This document shows positions 43,115-53,511 of a stretch of 64,000 bases of DNA, piece after piece. The DNA comes from Streptomyces sp. NBC_01750 (GTDB lineage: Bacteria > Actinomycetota > Actinomycetes > Streptomycetales > Streptomycetaceae), in NCBI RefSeq assembly GCF_035918095.1, contig NZ_CP109137.1, positions 3,412,001-3,476,000 on the forward strand, read 5' to 3'. The notes beneath the pieces are model-generated. The model made no database searches, was not told where the DNA came from, and saw only the letters and a list, made by a program, of their open reading frames with translations. The first letter of the stretch is position 1. Each line of letters opens with the position of its first letter. The position numbers were made by a program, and so were the translations under genes.

Positions 43115-44548
43115 TCAGGACGACGTGGGGCCCGTCACAGCCGGTCCGGCCGCCTTGGCGGCGTTGCGTACCGCTCCGGCGACCGCTCCCGCGACCTTGT
43201 CGTTGAAGACCGACGGAATGATGTAGTTCGGGTTGAGCTCGTCCTCGGTGACGACATCCGCCAGCGCCGCGGCCGCGGCGAGCATCATCTCCGTGTTGAC
43301 GGTACGGGACTGCGCGTCGAGCAGACCACGGAAGACACCCGGGAAGACCAGCACATTGTTGATCTGGTTGGGGAAGTCGGAGCGGCCGGTGGCGACAACT
43401 GCCGCTGTCTGGCGGGCGATTGCCGGGTCGACCTCCGGGTCGGGGTTCGCGAGCGCGAAGACGATCGCGCCGTCGGCCATCGCCGCGACATCCTCGGCCC
43501 CCAGCACGTTCGGGGCGGAAACGCCGATGAAGACGTCAGCGCCGGCGACCGCCTCCTTGAGCGTCCCGGTAACACCTTCGGGGTTCGTGTTGTCGGCGAT
43601 CCAGCGCAGCGGCGACTCGGGCGCGGCGGCCACCAGGTCCTCACGGCCCGCGTGCACCACACCGTGGATGTCGGCGACGACGGCGTGCTTGACGCCCGCC
43701 GCGATCAGCAGTTTCAGGATGGCCGTACCGGCCGCGCCGGCGCCGGACATGACGACCCGTACGTCACCGACGGCCTTGCCGACCACGCGCAGGGCGTTGG
43801 TCAGCGAGGCGAGGACGACGATCGCGGTGCCGTGCTGGTCGTCGTGGAAGACCGGGATGTCCAGAGCCTCTCGCAGCCGCGCCTCGATCTCGAAGCAGCG
43901 GGGCGCGGAGATGTCCTCGAGGTTGATGCCCGCGAAGCCGGGGGCGATCGCCTTGACGATCTCGACGATGGCGTCGGTGTCCTGCGTGTCCAGGCAGATC
44001 GGCCAGGCGTCGATGCCGGCGAAGCGCTTGAAGAGGGCGGCTTTGCCCTCCATCACCGGGAGCGCGGCCATGGGGCCGATGTTGCCGAGTCCGAGGACCG
44101 CGGAGCCGTCGGTCACCACTGCAACGGAGTTGCGCTTGATGGTGAGGCGGCGGGCATCCTCGGGGTTCTCGGCGATGGCCATGCAGACCCGCGCCACGCC
44201 CGGCGTGTAGATCATCGAGAGATCGTCACGGTTGCGGATGGGATGCTTGGACTGCATCTCGATCTTGCCGCCGAGGTGCATCAGGAACGTACGGTCGGAG
44301 ACCCTGCCGAGGACGACGCCCTCGATTTTGCGCAACTCCTCGACGATCTCGTCGGCGTGCGAGGTCGAGGTGGCGGCGATCGTGACGTCGATCCGCAGCT
44401 TCTCGTGGCCGGAAGCGGTCACGTCCAGGCCGATCACAGAGCCGCCGGAGGACTCGACGGCCGTGGTGAGCTGGGAGACCGCGGTACCGCTCGCGGGGAC
44501 CTCCAGCCGGACCGTCATCGAGTACGAGACGCTGGGCGCCGTTGCCAT
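43115..44548 (-). CDS. NAD(P)-dependent malic enzyme with ACT domain
   Basis: This 477-residue enzyme decarboxylates malate to pyruvate. It has an N-terminal ACT-like regulatory domain (about residues 8-85), then the malic enzyme core with YTPGVARVC (Tyr for catalysis), the Lys and Asp of INLEDISAPRCFEIEARL, HDDQHGTA, and the nucleotide-binding GAGAAGTAILKLL. The short bacterial form (no long N-terminus) with ACT domain is usual in actinobacteria. It feeds pyruvate and, if NADP-linked, NADPH. Cofactor choice cannot be fixed by eye. The structured region at 44725-44867 lies just upstream. Confidence 0.94.
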   Translation of the reverse strand: MATAPSVSYSMTVRLEVPASGTAVSQLTTAVESSGGSVIGLDVTASGHEKLRIDVTIAATSTSHADEIVEELRKIEGVVLGRVSDRTFLMHLGGKIEMQSKHPIRNRDDLSMIYTPGVARVCMAIAENPEDARRLTIKRNSVAVVTDGSAVLGLGNIGPMAALPVMEGKAALFKRFAGIDAWPICLDTQDTDAIVEIVKAIAPGFAGINLEDISAPRCFEIEARLREALDIPVFHDDQHGTAIVVLASLTNALRVVGKAVGDVRVVMSGAGAAGTAILKLLIAAGVKHAVVADIHGVVHAGREDLVAAAPESPLRWIADNTNPEGVTGTLKEAVAGADVFIGVSAPNVLGAEDVAAMADGAIVFALANPDPEVDPAIARQTAAVVATGRSDFPNQINNVLVFPGVFRGLLDAQSRTVNTEMMLAAAAALADVVTEDELNPNYIIPSVFNDKVAGAVAGAVRNAAKAAGPAVTGPTSS

Positions 44549-44724
44549 GACCGGGTTCCTCTGCTTTCGCTAGCTTCATTGCCATGCGGCCGCGGCTGTC
44601 GCCCGGCAACGCTTTCCGATGGTCGCACCTACCTGCGAGTAGCAGGTAATAGTGGTCATTTAGTTTTCGGAAATAGCTTTCCACCATACGAGATATCGGC
44701 TTCCCGGTGGAAGCCCCCAATGAA

Positions 44725-44760
44725 ACAGGTCCGCGCCACCTTCCGGTGGCGCGGACCTGT
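44725..44760 (-). terminator. Perfect hairpin upstream of malic enzyme
   Basis: A 16-bp stem (ACAGGTCCGCGCCACC and complement) with a four-base loop, read as GGAA on the minus strand, is followed on that strand by TTTCATT. Confidence 0.75.
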
Positions 44761-44774
44761 CTCTCGTACGAAAA

Positions 44775-44867
44775 GGTGGCACCGACCCGCCATGCTCGCC
44801 TCGCGGCAAGTGGTCGCTCGTGGCGACGAAGGTTGGGCCCGGGGGCTTGGATCGGGTCGGTGCCACC
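44775..44867 (-). ncRNA. Candidate structured RNA (unknown class)
   Basis: On the minus strand a perfect 15-bp helix (GGTGGCACCGACCCG with CGGGTCGGTGCCACC) encloses 63 bases with two further hairpins: GTCGC-CACGA-GCGAC and CTTGCC-GCGA-GGCGAG, the latter capped by a GNRA tetraloop. TTTT follows directly. The helix favours an RNA of the minus strand ending in a U-run. It could be the 3' end of the HelD transcript, a leader of the malic enzyme gene, or a small RNA. I do not recognise the class. Confidence 0.55.
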
Positions 44868-45017
44868 CCCAGGCTAACAAACCGCCCCGGTAAGCGATTC
44901 CCGCATCGCAGGCCGACTCGCAATCAGCTCGGATCACCGTCCGTCCGGCCCCGGGCCCGCTCCGGACCGGCCCGGGACTCCCCATCGGTCCCGGACCGTT
45001 TCCGGATCAGTCACCGA

Positions 45018-47414
45018 TCAGTCCCGCAGGAGATCGGGCACGCCGTTCGCGTCCGGCTCGTCGCGCCGGTCCGAGACCACCGTGAGCTGCTGCGTCGCGC
45101 GCGTCAGCGCCACGTACAACACCCGCAGCCCGGCCGGGGACTCGTCCGCGATCTCCGCGGGCGAGACGACGACCGTCGCGTCGTACTCCAGCCCCTTCGC
45201 CTCCAGCGAGCCGAGCGCCACCACACGCTCGCCGAGCCCGGCCAGCCAACGCGCCGCCTGTTCGCGCCGGTTCATCGCTACGACGACACCGACCGTGCCG
45301 TCCACCTGGTCCAGCAGTCGCTGCGCCTCCGCCCTGACGACCGCGGCGCGATCAGCGTTCGGCACCACCGCGAAGCGCGGCCGGACGCCCGTGGAGCGGA
45401 CCGCGGACGGCGACTCCATGCCCGGCATGGCGAGCGCCAGCACCTTGGCCGCCAGCTCGGCGATCTCGGCCGGATTGCGGTAGTTGACGGTCAGCTCGAA
45501 GCGGCGGCGCGGACGGCTGCCGAGCGCCTCGTCGCGTGCTTCGGCCGCCTCGTCCGGGGACGACCAGGACGACTGCGCCGGATCGCCGACGACCGTCCAG
45601 GTGGCGTGCCGGCCGCGGCGGCCGACCATCCGCCACTGCATCGGAGTCAGGTCCTGCGCCTCGTCGACGATGACGTGCGCGTACTCGGTACGTTCCTGCG
45701 CCAGCCGCTCGGCACGTTCGCGCTGCGACTCCTCGCGCTGCGGCATCAGCTCCTCCAGACCGGTGAGCTGGTCCAGCGGGTCCAGTTCGCGCTTCCTGCG
45801 CGGACGGGCGGGGGTGCCGAGGAGTGTCCCCAGCTCGTCCAGGAGCGCCACGTCGTGCACGGAGAGCGGGCCCCGGCCGTCGTCGCCGAGCCGCCGCAGC
45901 GAGCGGGCGAGACGCCGCACCTCGCCCGGGTTGAGAACACGCCGCGCCCACCGGCCCAGCCGTCGCTCGTCGGCCATCGCCACGAGCACGCCGCGCGGGG
46001 TCAGCTCCGGCCACCACGCGTCCAGGAACTCGATGAAGCTGTCCTCGGCGGCGACGTCCTCGTCGAAGGAGGAGCGCAGCTCGGCGGCGAGCTCGGGGTC
46101 ACCGAGAGAGGAAGACGCACCGCGCCCCGCGGATCCGGACTTCGACCAGAGGGCGTCCAGCAGCAGCCTGCGGGCACGCGGGCGCAGCAGATTGACCGGG
46201 GTGGTGCCGCCCAGGACGTTGTGGCGGATGCGGTCGAGCTCGTCGGCCTCGACCTCGAGGCGGCGGCCGAAGGCCACGACGCGCAGCCGGTCGGGGGCTC
46301 CGGACGGGGCCTGGGGCTCCTCCCCGAAGGCGAGCTGCCCCTCCGGCTCCACCGCGGGTCCCGACAGCTCCAGCGCGCCCCGCGCGGCCTTGCGCAGCAC
46401 CTTCAGCATCCGCGAGGAGCCCTTGATCCGGGCGACGGCCGGTTCGTCGTATGCCGTGGCCTCCGCGCCGTCGACCAGATTGCCGACCGCGCGGATCGCG
46501 ACCTGCCCCTCCTCGCCCAGCGACGGCAGCACGCCCTCGGTGTACGCGACGAGCAGTGGGGTCGGCGAGACGATGAGGATGCCGCCCGCGTATCTCCTGC
46601 GGTCCTGGTAGAGCAGATACGCCGCCCGGTGCAGGGCCACCGCGGTCTTGCCGGTCCCCGGGCCGCCCTCGACATACGTCACGGAAGCGGCCGGGGCGCG
46701 GATCACCAGATCCTGTTCCGCCTGGATGGAGGCGACGATGTCCCGCATCGAGTGGCTGCGGGCCTGTCCGAGCGCCGCCATCAGCGCGCCGTCCCCGATG
46801 ACCGGGAGCGCGGCGCCGTCCAGCGTGGCGGTCAGCTCGGGGCGCATCAGGTCGTCCTCGACGCCGAGGACCTTCCGGCCCTTCGAGCGGATGACCCGGC
46901 GGCGTACGACCCGGCCGGGATCGACCGGTGTCGAGCGGTAGAAGGGCGCGGCGGCCGGGGCCCGCCAGTCGATGACCAGCGGCGCGTAGTCGGAGTCGAG
47001 AACGCCGATACGGCCGATGTGCAGGGTCTCGCCGATGTCGGCGGTGTTGTCGGCGCGTACGGCGTCGTCGGCGGGCTCGACCGAGGTGTACGCCCCGTCC
47101 GGGCCCTTCTGGCCGTCCTTGCCGTACAGCAGGTCGATCCTGCCGAAGAGGAAGTCCTCGAATTCGTTGTTCAGGCGGTTGAGGTGGACACCGGCCCTGA
47201 AGACCTGGGCGTCCCGCTCGGCGAGCGCGCCCGGCGTGCCGACCTGGCCACGTTTGGCGGCGTCGTTCATCAGGAACTCCGCCTCGTGGATCTTCTCCTC
47301 GAGGCGGCGGTACACCTGGTCGAGATGTTCCTGCTCGACACCGATTTCACGGTCTCTGACCGTGTCTGCGGCGGATTCGACCATGGAATCAACAGCGGCA
47401 TCCTGCGCGGCCAC
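45018..47414 (-). CDS. HelD-like UvrD/Rep-family helicase (RNA polymerase recycling)
   Basis: This 798-residue superfamily 1 ATPase has a charged N-terminal coiled region (EHLDQVYRRLEEKIHEAEFLM), Walker A GGPGTGKTAVALHRAAYLLY, Walker B VIVDEAQDLTPMQW, the QSSWS and NYRNPAEI motifs and C-terminal VLYVALTRATQQL. The coiled N-terminus plus SF1 core fits HelD, which binds RNA polymerase and releases it from stalled complexes, rather than a DNA-repair UvrD. HelD or HelR subtype, the latter linked to rifampicin tolerance, cannot be settled by eye. The GTG at 47414 with AAGGGGG upstream is the start. Confidence 0.88.
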   Translation of the reverse strand: MAAQDAAVDSMVESAADTVRDREIGVEQEHLDQVYRRLEEKIHEAEFLMNDAAKRGQVGTPGALAERDAQVFRAGVHLNRLNNEFEDFLFGRIDLLYGKDGQKGPDGAYTSVEPADDAVRADNTADIGETLHIGRIGVLDSDYAPLVIDWRAPAAAPFYRSTPVDPGRVVRRRVIRSKGRKVLGVEDDLMRPELTATLDGAALPVIGDGALMAALGQARSHSMRDIVASIQAEQDLVIRAPAASVTYVEGGPGTGKTAVALHRAAYLLYQDRRRYAGGILIVSPTPLLVAYTEGVLPSLGEEGQVAIRAVGNLVDGAEATAYDEPAVARIKGSSRMLKVLRKAARGALELSGPAVEPEGQLAFGEEPQAPSGAPDRLRVVAFGRRLEVEADELDRIRHNVLGGTTPVNLLRPRARRLLLDALWSKSGSAGRGASSSLGDPELAAELRSSFDEDVAAEDSFIEFLDAWWPELTPRGVLVAMADERRLGRWARRVLNPGEVRRLARSLRRLGDDGRGPLSVHDVALLDELGTLLGTPARPRRKRELDPLDQLTGLEELMPQREESQRERAERLAQERTEYAHVIVDEAQDLTPMQWRMVGRRGRHATWTVVGDPAQSSWSSPDEAAEARDEALGSRPRRRFELTVNYRNPAEIAELAAKVLALAMPGMESPSAVRSTGVRPRFAVVPNADRAAVVRAEAQRLLDQVDGTVGVVVAMNRREQAARWLAGLGERVVALGSLEAKGLEYDATVVVSPAEIADESPAGLRVLYVALTRATQQLTVVSDRRDEPDANGVPDLLRD

Positions 47415-47475
47415 CGAGGCCCCCTTCTGACGTGCACTGGGCAGCCGTCAACCGTACGCGAAGGGGGCGAATCTG

Positions 47476-48309
47476 TCAGGCTTCGACCTCCACCAGTCGC
47501 TTGCCGTCAAACGTACGGACCTCGAAGTGGTCGATGTCGTTGCGGTCCATCGCCGCGCCGCCATGGACGTAGAGCGGGTTCTTGCCCAACTCGTTCGGGC
47601 TGTTCTCGATCCCGTAACCCCACTTCGGCACCGCCCAGGAGGTGACGACCTCCTGCTCGCCGCTCTTGGAGACGGCGACCAGGTTGCACTTCAGCGGACC
47701 CTTGACGTTCTTCAGTTCGAGAACGGTGTGGGTGCCCCAGGCCTTCTTCTCCATGCCGACGGTCGCGCTGACCTTGGTCGTCGCGTCCGTCGCCCGGACC
47801 TTCTCGTCCATGTGGTTGAAGAAGGCGTCCTCGGCGGGACTGGTGGGGTGCGGGTCGGCGCTCGCCTGATTGCTGCCGGTGTCGTCCGCCGTGACGACGA
47901 CCGCGACGGCGGGACCACCGATGATCAGCGCCGCGGCGGCCGCGACCAGGTACATCCCACGCCGGCGCTTCTGCGCCCGCTTGGCCGCGACCTCGTCGAG
48001 CAGTCCGCCGAGCAGCTTGGGGCTGGGCGCCGTGGGCACCACGGGAACGGGCCTCGACGGCGGGAACTCCGTCCCCGGCATGGCATGCCGACCCGGCATG
48101 TTCAGCACATTCGAGGGCCGGGCCGGTGCCGGGGCCTCCGCCAGCATGGCCAGCATCGGCTCCATCCCGGAGAACTCTTCGAGGTGGGTGGCGCAGATGT
48201 CGCAGCCCGCCAGATGCGCCTCGAAGGCGGAGGCGTCCGCGTCGTCGAGAATGCCGAGCACGTATGCGCCGACCGCATCGTGTACGGATTCCTGCTCATA
48301 CATGGTCAT
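47476..48309 (-). CDS. Anti-sigma factor with zinc-binding domain, membrane anchored
   Basis: This 277-residue protein begins with a ZAS-type anti-sigma domain: H32-x3-C36-x2-C39 (HLAGCDICATHL). A Pro-rich linker, a membrane helix (about residues 118-140) and an outer domain with W-rich DUF-like features (KKAWGTHTVLELKNV) follow. It overlaps the sigma gene by ATGA, so the pair is translationally coupled. The anti-sigma holds the sigma factor until an envelope or redox signal. From its place beside the helicase it corresponds, from memory, to the SigU partner RsuA of S. coelicolor, but I cannot confirm this by alignment. Confidence 0.92.
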   Translation of the reverse strand: MTMYEQESVHDAVGAYVLGILDDADASAFEAHLAGCDICATHLEEFSGMEPMLAMLAEAPAPARPSNVLNMPGRHAMPGTEFPPSRPVPVVPTAPSPKLLGGLLDEVAAKRAQKRRRGMYLVAAAAALIIGGPAVAVVVTADDTGSNQASADPHPTSPAEDAFFNHMDEKVRATDATTKVSATVGMEKKAWGTHTVLELKNVKGPLKCNLVAVSKSGEQEVVTSWAVPKWGYGIENSPNELGKNPLYVHGGAAMDRNDIDHFEVRTFDGKRLVEVEA

Positions 48310-48893
48310 GCCGTGACCCCCCTCTCCTCCAGAGCGAGCTTCATGGAACGGAGTGCGTAGAACACCCGGGATCGCACCGTCCCACTGGGTATGCCGAGCG
48401 TTTCGGCCGCCTCATTGACCGTGCGGCCCTTGAAATACGTCTCGACCAACACTTCCCTGTGGGCGGGCGTCAAATCATCGAGCGCATCTGAGAGCGTCAT
48501 CAGCCACAACGCCTTGTCGATCTCGTCCTCCGCGGGCATGACCTCCAGCGGCGACGGATCGACCTCCTGCGGCCGGGCCTGCCGGCTGCGGTGACCGTCG
48601 ATGACGATGCGGCGTGCCACCGTCACCAGCCAGGGTCGGACAGAGCCGGTCGCTCGGTTGAGCTGACCGGCGTTCTTCCAGGCACGGATGAGCGTCTCCT
48701 GCACCACGTCCTCGGCGCGCTGGCGATCGCCGGCAACGAGGCGCAGTACATAAGCAAGCAATGGTCCCGCATGTTCGCGATACAGCGCGCGCATGAGTTC
48801 CTCGTCAGGTGCTGAGGAGTCGATGCGTGGCTTCTCGCTGCGATGGCGGGCCCTTTGCGGACGGTCATCGGCCACGGCCGCATCCTTGCGCAC
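48306..48893 (-). CDS. ECF-type RNA polymerase sigma factor
   Basis: This 195-residue ECF sigma factor has region 2 (LMRALYREHAGPLLAYVLRL, RAEDVVQETLIRAWKN) and region 4 (LTPAHREVLVETYFKGRTVNEAAETLGIPSGTVRSRVF). An N-terminal basic tail precedes region 2. GTG 48893 has GGGAGG seven bases upstream. It is co-translated with the anti-sigma factor. Gene order matches sigU of S. coelicolor as I remember it; I leave the symbol blank because no alignment was possible. Confidence 0.93.
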   Translation of the reverse strand: MRKDAAVADDRPQRARHRSEKPRIDSSAPDEELMRALYREHAGPLLAYVLRLVAGDRQRAEDVVQETLIRAWKNAGQLNRATGSVRPWLVTVARRIVIDGHRSRQARPQEVDPSPLEVMPAEDEIDKALWLMTLSDALDDLTPAHREVLVETYFKGRTVNEAAETLGIPSGTVRSRVFYALRSMKLALEERGVTA

Positions 48894-49024
48894 CTGAACC
48901 TCCCGGTCGAGACCCTGATTTCGGCTGACTGCTTCTCCCCCATCACTACGGGGACCACAGACGCATCACTCAACGCAGGCCGAAAAACTTTCAAGATCTT
49001 TTACGGAGGCACCCGGAACGGGGC

Positions 49025-49618
49025 TCAGGCCCTCGCCACGGCGGCCCTGCGACGGTGTCTGGCGACCCGCTCGCGGTTCCCGCACACCTCGCTGGAGCAC
49101 CAGCGGCGCCGCCGTCCCCGCGAGGTGTCGAGGTAGACGCGGCGGCAGTTGTCGCCCTCGCACCGCCGCAGCCGGGCCCGGGCCACCGGGTCGGTCAGCA
49201 GCTCGACGGCGTCGCGGGCGACGGCTGCGAGCAGCGCCCCGCACTCGGGCGCGGTGCTCAGCGCCCGTACCAGCGAGCCGTCCGGAGCGCGTACGGCTCT
49301 GACGCCGGGCGGCGGCCCGGCCGCGAAGACATTGACACGCTCCAGAGCGGACTCGGCGAGCCGGCCGTCGATCTCGGCCCGCACCAGCTGCCCGACACTC
49401 TCCCGCAACTCGGCGAACCTGGCTGCCCAGTGGCCGTCGACGGCCGGGAGCGGGGTCCCCGCGGGCACCAGCCCCGCCCCCACCAGCCACTGCCCGAGCC
49501 GTCCGGCCTCCGCCAGCGGCTCTTCGGCGCCGACGGCTGTCTCCGAGGTCGCCACCAGGTCCAGGCAGATGCGCCCTGAGTCGAACCGCCAGTCGTACGA
49601 GCCCATGCCCGCCGTCAT
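49025..49618 (-). CDS. CGNR zinc-finger / ABATE-domain protein
   Basis: This 197-residue protein has an N-terminal stress-induced ABATE-like domain (SYDWRFDSGRICLDLVAT) and a C-terminal CGNR zinc finger: CEGDNCRRVYLDTSR then RWCSSEVCGNRERVARHRRR, with the four cysteines and the CGNR motif. This family is thought to bind DNA and regulate transcription. The start is uncertain (49618 or 49606); the ribosome binding site is weak for both. It lies close to, and on the same strand as, the sigma gene, which starts about 130 bases downstream. Confidence 0.9.
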   Translation of the reverse strand: MTAGMGSYDWRFDSGRICLDLVATSETAVGAEEPLAEAGRLGQWLVGAGLVPAGTPLPAVDGHWAARFAELRESVGQLVRAEIDGRLAESALERVNVFAAGPPPGVRAVRAPDGSLVRALSTAPECGALLAAVARDAVELLTDPVARARLRRCEGDNCRRVYLDTSRGRRRRWCSSEVCGNRERVARHRRRAAVARA

Positions 49619-49740
49619 GCGCCTGTCACCGCCTCGGGAGTCTCGGAGGTTGCCGGTGTGTGCCGTCCCCTCTCAGAGTGCCTGTCCCGGGGCGCGGCCG
49701 GAACCCCTCCTCCTGCCCGGTCCGGCCGCGTTGTCCGGTG

Positions 49741-51647
<1,907 letters not shown>

Positions 51648-51728
51648 CCTGCGTACCGTAGACGCCTGGACATGGGGTTGCGACGCTCACCCATGGAGAA
51701 GGGCAACTGCCGCCGCTTGACTGACGAC

Positions 51729-52298
51729 ATGACACAGAACAAGGCAGCGGGCAGACCAGGGAGCAGGCCGGCAGGCGGCGGCGCACGGGCCGTCCTCGGG
51801 GCGGCGACAGTGGCCAACGGCCTGGTCGCGGGCGTCTGGTACGCGTACGCGACCTCCGTGATGCCGGCGCTGGCGCGCAGCGACGACCGGATCTACGTCG
51901 AGGTGATGCAGAACATCAACGAGGTGATCCAGAATCCCGTCTTCTTCGCCGGCTTCTTCGGTGCGCTGATTCTGGCCGCCGTCGCGGCCTGGCAGCAGCG
52001 CCGCTCCCCGACGCGCTGGTGGGTGCAGGCGGCGCTGGCGCTGTACGCCGCGGTGCTGCTGGTGACCATGGCGGTGAACATTCCGCTCAACGACGAGCTG
52101 GCAGCGGCCGGGAGCCCGGCCCGGATCGCCGATCCGGCCGCCGTGCGCGAAAGGTTCGAGGACCCGTGGGTCTTCTGGAACGTGGTGCGCCTGGTGCTGT
52201 CCACGGCGGCTCTTGCCTGCCTGTGGCGGGCGACCGCTCTCGTACGTCAGACGTCGGCGTACTTGGTGTCGGCGGCCGGGTCCAGCGCCAGCCGGTAG
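51729..52298 (+). CDS. DUF1772 family membrane protein
   Basis: This 189-residue integral membrane protein has four hydrophobic segments: ANGLVAGVWYAYATSVMPAL at the start, GFFGALILAAVAAW, ALYAAVLLVTMAVNIPLNDEL and VRLVLSTAALACLW. The order and the MPAL and NIPLND motifs fit DUF1772. The ATG at 51729 follows a weak ribosome binding site. Its 3' end overlaps the convergent HemD-type regulator gene by 52 bases. Function unknown. Confidence 0.87.
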   Translation: MTQNKAAGRPGSRPAGGGARAVLGAATVANGLVAGVWYAYATSVMPALARSDDRIYVEVMQNINEVIQNPVFFAGFFGALILAAVAAWQQRRSPTRWWVQAALALYAAVLLVTMAVNIPLNDELAAAGSPARIADPAAVRERFEDPWVFWNVVRLVLSTAALACLWRATALVRQTSAYLVSAAGSSASR

Positions 52299-53386
52299 CC
52301 CCGCTTGACGACGGTCTGGATCAGCTTGGGCACGCCCAGCGCCGTACGCAGCCGGGCCATGGCCGTTTCGACGGCGTGCTCGTCCCTGCCCGCACCCGGC
52401 AGCGCGCCCAGCAGGTCGGAGCGGGAGACGACCCAGCCGGGGCGCCGGGAAAGGGCGCGCAGCAGGGCCATTCCGGCGGGCGGCACGGGGCGCAGGTCGT
52501 TGTCGACCAGGACCGCGTGGCCGCGGATCTCGATGCGGTGTCCGGCGACCGGGAGCGTACGGGCGCGGGAGGGCAGCTCAAGGCCGAGCAGCTGGACGAG
52601 CGGGCCGAGCCGGAAGCGCTCCGGCTGCACCGTGGTGACGCCCACGGCCTGCAGCGGCAGCGCGGTGACCGGCCCCACGCAGGCCGCCAGTACATCGTGG
52701 TCGAGTGCGCGCAGCAGCTCGGGGAGCTGGCCGCGGGTCTCGGCGCGGGAGAGCAGCGAGGCGGCGGCCGGGGCGCTGGTGAAGGTGACGGCGTCCAGGG
52801 CACGGGAGACGGTCGCGTCGAGGAGACGGTCGAGCGGACCGAGATCCTCCGGCGCCATCCACCGGTAGACCGGTACGACGACGACATCGGCGCCCGCGGC
52901 CCGTAGCGACTCGACGAATCCGGGCAGCGGTTCGCCGTGCAGCTGGAGCGCGATACGGCGGCCTTCGACGCCCTCCCCCAGCAGCCGGTCGAGGACCTCG
53001 GCCATGGATTCGGAGGCGGGCGACCACTCCTCGGTGAGCCCCGCGGCGCGGATCGCCCCCCTCACCTTGGGGCCGCGCGCCAGCAGCTCCACACCGCGCA
53101 GCCGGGTCAGCAGTTCTTCGCCGTACCCCCAGCCGTCCGCGGCCTCCACCCAGCCGCGGAAGCCGATCGCGGTCGTCGCGACCACGACATCGGGCGCATG
53201 GTCGATCAACTCCTTGGTGGCGGCGAGGAGCTCGGCATCGTCGGCGAGCGGGACGATACGCAGGGCCGGGGCGTGCAGGACGGCGCCACCGCGGCGCCGG
53301 AGCAGCGCGCCGAGCTCGTCGGCGCGCCGGGCGGCGGTGACGCCGACGGTGAATCCGGCGAGGGGGCCGTGCTGATTGTCTTGCAT
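52247..53386 (-). CDS. nnaR: Uroporphyrinogen-III synthase-like transcriptional regulator
   Basis: This 379-residue protein has an N-terminal HemD-fold domain (about residues 8-260, GFTVGVTAARRADELGALL and VVATTAIGFRGWVEAA) fused to an OmpR/PhoB-type winged helix at the C-terminus (LRALSRRPGWVVSRSDLL, then VETAMARLRTALG and VVKRGYRL). The gene lies directly before narK in the same direction, and S. coelicolor has such a protein, NnaR, controlling nitrate and nitrite assimilation. That link is by family and neighbourhood. The enzyme fold is probably a ligand sensor rather than a catalyst. ATG 53386 follows GGGA. Confidence 0.8.
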   Translation of the reverse strand: MQDNQHGPLAGFTVGVTAARRADELGALLRRRGGAVLHAPALRIVPLADDAELLAATKELIDHAPDVVVATTAIGFRGWVEAADGWGYGEELLTRLRGVELLARGPKVRGAIRAAGLTEEWSPASESMAEVLDRLLGEGVEGRRIALQLHGEPLPGFVESLRAAGADVVVVPVYRWMAPEDLGPLDRLLDATVSRALDAVTFTSAPAAASLLSRAETRGQLPELLRALDHDVLAACVGPVTALPLQAVGVTTVQPERFRLGPLVQLLGLELPSRARTLPVAGHRIEIRGHAVLVDNDLRPVPPAGMALLRALSRRPGWVVSRSDLLGALPGAGRDEHAVETAMARLRTALGVPKLIQTVVKRGYRLALDPAADTKYADV

Positions 53387-53511
53387 GTGATCGTCCCTAC
53401 TCTGTCCCACCCTGTACGGATGTGGCGGCCGAGCCTGCCAACGGTGCGTGACAGGCTCGGTTCATCCACATTTCCCAGCCGTTACGGCGGGACCCTCCTG
53501 TGTCGTTCCGC

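Larger units (their letters stand above)
44549..45017. other. Intergenic region upstream of malic enzyme
   Basis: It holds the two structured elements at 44725-44760 and 44775-44867 and, near 44655, an AT-rich block (TTTAGTTTTCGGAAATAG) that may be the promoter of the malic enzyme gene. Confidence 0.6.

Noticed and set aside
45018..47414. Helicase considered as rifampicin-linked HelR with an upstream RAE element
   Set aside because: I find no RAE-type inverted repeat before the start, so only a HelD-like call is supported.
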